The position numbers were made by a program, and so were the translations under genes. From Nitriliruptoraceae bacterium (GTDB lineage: Bacteria > Actinomycetota > Nitriliruptoria > Nitriliruptorales > Nitriliruptoraceae), in the NCBI GenBank assembly GCA_018401275.1, contig JAGYKW010000001.1, positions 62,001 to 126,000 on the forward strand: 64,000 nucleotides of DNA, read 5' to 3'. Below, piece after piece: positions 63,323 through 64,000 of the stretch. Every line of letters begins with the position of its first letter. Position 1 is the first letter of the stretch. The notes under the pieces are model-generated. The model ran no database searches, was not told where the DNA came from, and saw only the letters and a list, made by a program, of their open reading frames with translations.

Positions 63323-63631
63323 GAGGACGGAGCGTAGCCGCACGTGGTCGGCCGTTCGAGACACCGGCCTGCGGTGCTCGCGGCAGAGAGTGGAGCGCGC
63401 GGCACTCGTGATCGTGCCGTTCGCGCGCCCGCATGCCTCGCAGCCCGAAACCGTTTCAGGGCGCATGCGCCGTCAGAGAACGGATTTCTAGACACGTCGG
63501 TACTGTCGGGAACGCCGCACAGCACCTACTGTGGGCGAAGAGGTCCTCGATCCCGCACTGGCGACACCGCCGCCCGACGATCGTCCCGGTCGAGCGGGAC
63601 GAGCGGGAGGGGCCCCGAGCGCAAGGCGATC
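63323..63631. other. 309-bp divergent intergenic region with dyad elements
   Basis: No gene is seen. It contains the 11-bp palindrome GAAACCGTTTC around 63447, the 10-bp palindrome GCGCATGCGC near 63461, an AT-richer patch (GGATTTCTAGA), two TACTGT hexamers at 63501 and 63527, and a CACAG/CTGTG dyad around the second. These suggest promoters and an operator for the divergent genes, but no regulator is assigned. Confidence 0.5.
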
Positions 63632-64000
63632 ATGGACGGCGGTGAGCGCGACGGGACGGACGGTGGTGGGACCGATGGTCCTGCCGCGGCCGGTGCTGCG
63701 CTGCGCGATGCGCGCGAGCGGGCCGGGCTGAGCGTCGACGAGTGTGCCGTCGCGTTGCGCTCCCGGAAGGCGCAGATCGTCGCGATGGAGCACGGTGATC
63801 TGAGCATCTTCGGTGGGGACATCTACGCGCGCGGCTTCCTGCGCTCCTACGCGCAGCTCGTCGGCGTCGATCCCCATGAGGTCCTCACGCTGCACGGGCG
63901 CGACCCGGGCTTCTCCGGTCCGATCCTGCCGCAGCACTCGACGCTTCGTCTGCGCAGGCAGCCTCCGGGCTGGCTGCTCGGCCTGGTCGGGGTGGTCGTA
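63632..64000 (+). CDS. RodZ-like helix-turn-helix membrane protein (C-terminus cut by window edge)
   Basis: The frame is open from ATG 63632 to the window edge (123 codons). It has the HTH_25 domain typical of RodZ: ALRDARERAGLSVDECAVAL, SRKAQIVAMEHGDLSIF, YARGFLRSYAQLVGVDPHEV. A basic juxtamembrane stretch (LRLRRQPPG) and the start of a hydrophobic helix (WLLGLVGVVV) end the visible part. RodZ links MreB to the envelope in rods; in actinobacteria the family lies after ftsK and its role is less clear. AAGG precedes the ATG at short spacing. Confidence 0.85.
   Translation, partial: MDGGERDGTDGGGTDGPAAAGAALRDARERAGLSVDECAVALRSRKAQIVAMEHGDLSIFGGDIYARGFLRSYAQLVGVDPHEVLTLHGRDPGFSGPILPQHSTLRLRRQPPGWLLGLVGVVV

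Overview
The window is about 64 kb of very GC-rich, densely coded DNA. Its gene order is the conserved housekeeping backbone of Actinomycetota: gpsA-ddl-recG-rsmD-coaD-yceD-rpmF-rnc-fpg-smc-ftsY-ffh-rpsP-khpA-rimM-trmD-rplS-lepB-rnhB, then yraN-comM-dprA-xerC-rpsB-tsf-pyrH-frr-cdsA-rlmN-rseP-ispG, then rimP-nusA-ylxR-infB-rbfA-truB-ribF-rpsO-pnp-dapB-thyX-dapA-rnj-ftsK. A CofC/FbiD-type guanylyltransferase at the left edge indicates coenzyme F420 synthesis. Base composition, a short EF-Ts, frequent GTG starts and several atypical family members suggest a deep-branching lineage (Nitriliruptoria-like is my guess). That placement is inference, not an alignment result.

Region by region: 1-4.5 kb holds cofC (cut by the edge), gpsA, a CPT-like P-loop kinase, an SDR dehydrogenase and ddl. 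4.6-10.9 kb holds recG, a second SDR with an altered active site, oligopeptidase B, rsmD and coaD. 11-24.4 kb is the RNA, ribosome, chromosome and secretion block: DivIVA-like protein, yceD-rpmF-rnc, a catalytically degenerate Fpg-fold protein, smc, ftsY, ffh, rpsP-khpA-rimM-trmD-rplS, lepB, rnhB. 24.5-29.5 kb holds DUF2469, an unlisted 38-residue membrane protein, yraN, comM, a frame-disrupted dprA and a tyrosine recombinase. 29.6-40.1 kb holds a secreted M23-lipase fusion, a membrane protein, rpsB-tsf-pyrH-frr-cdsA-rlmN-rseP and ispG (dxr is not in its common place). 40.4-51.1 kb is the transcription/translation operon rimP to ribF, then rpsO and pnp with structured leaders. 51.2-64 kb holds dapB, a 14-repeat PPR-like protein, an ABC exporter, a double-length ThyX-like protein, dapA, rnj, ftsK, a small membrane protein and the start of a RodZ-like gene.

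Most genes run on the plus strand and are tightly packed, with many ATGA, GTGA and TGATG overlaps. The features most worth a second look are: (1) a bacterial pentatricopeptide-like solenoid with an exact 35-residue period; (2) two gene junctions (ddl-recG and rimM-trmD) where the stop/start overlap is itself tandemly triplicated, making chains of 5-7-residue minigenes in a possible reinitiation ladder; (3) lepB, which only makes sense from a CTG start; (4) the Fpg-like protein that has lost its catalytic residues; (5) the M23-alpha/beta hydrolase fusion; (6) the double ThyX; (7) the dprA frameshift. Short tandem duplications of 11-23 bp at gene ends, and a recurrent TA(G/C)-type hexamer ahead of genes, are window-wide patterns. 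I found no tRNA, rRNA, CRISPR array, insertion sequence or prophage.
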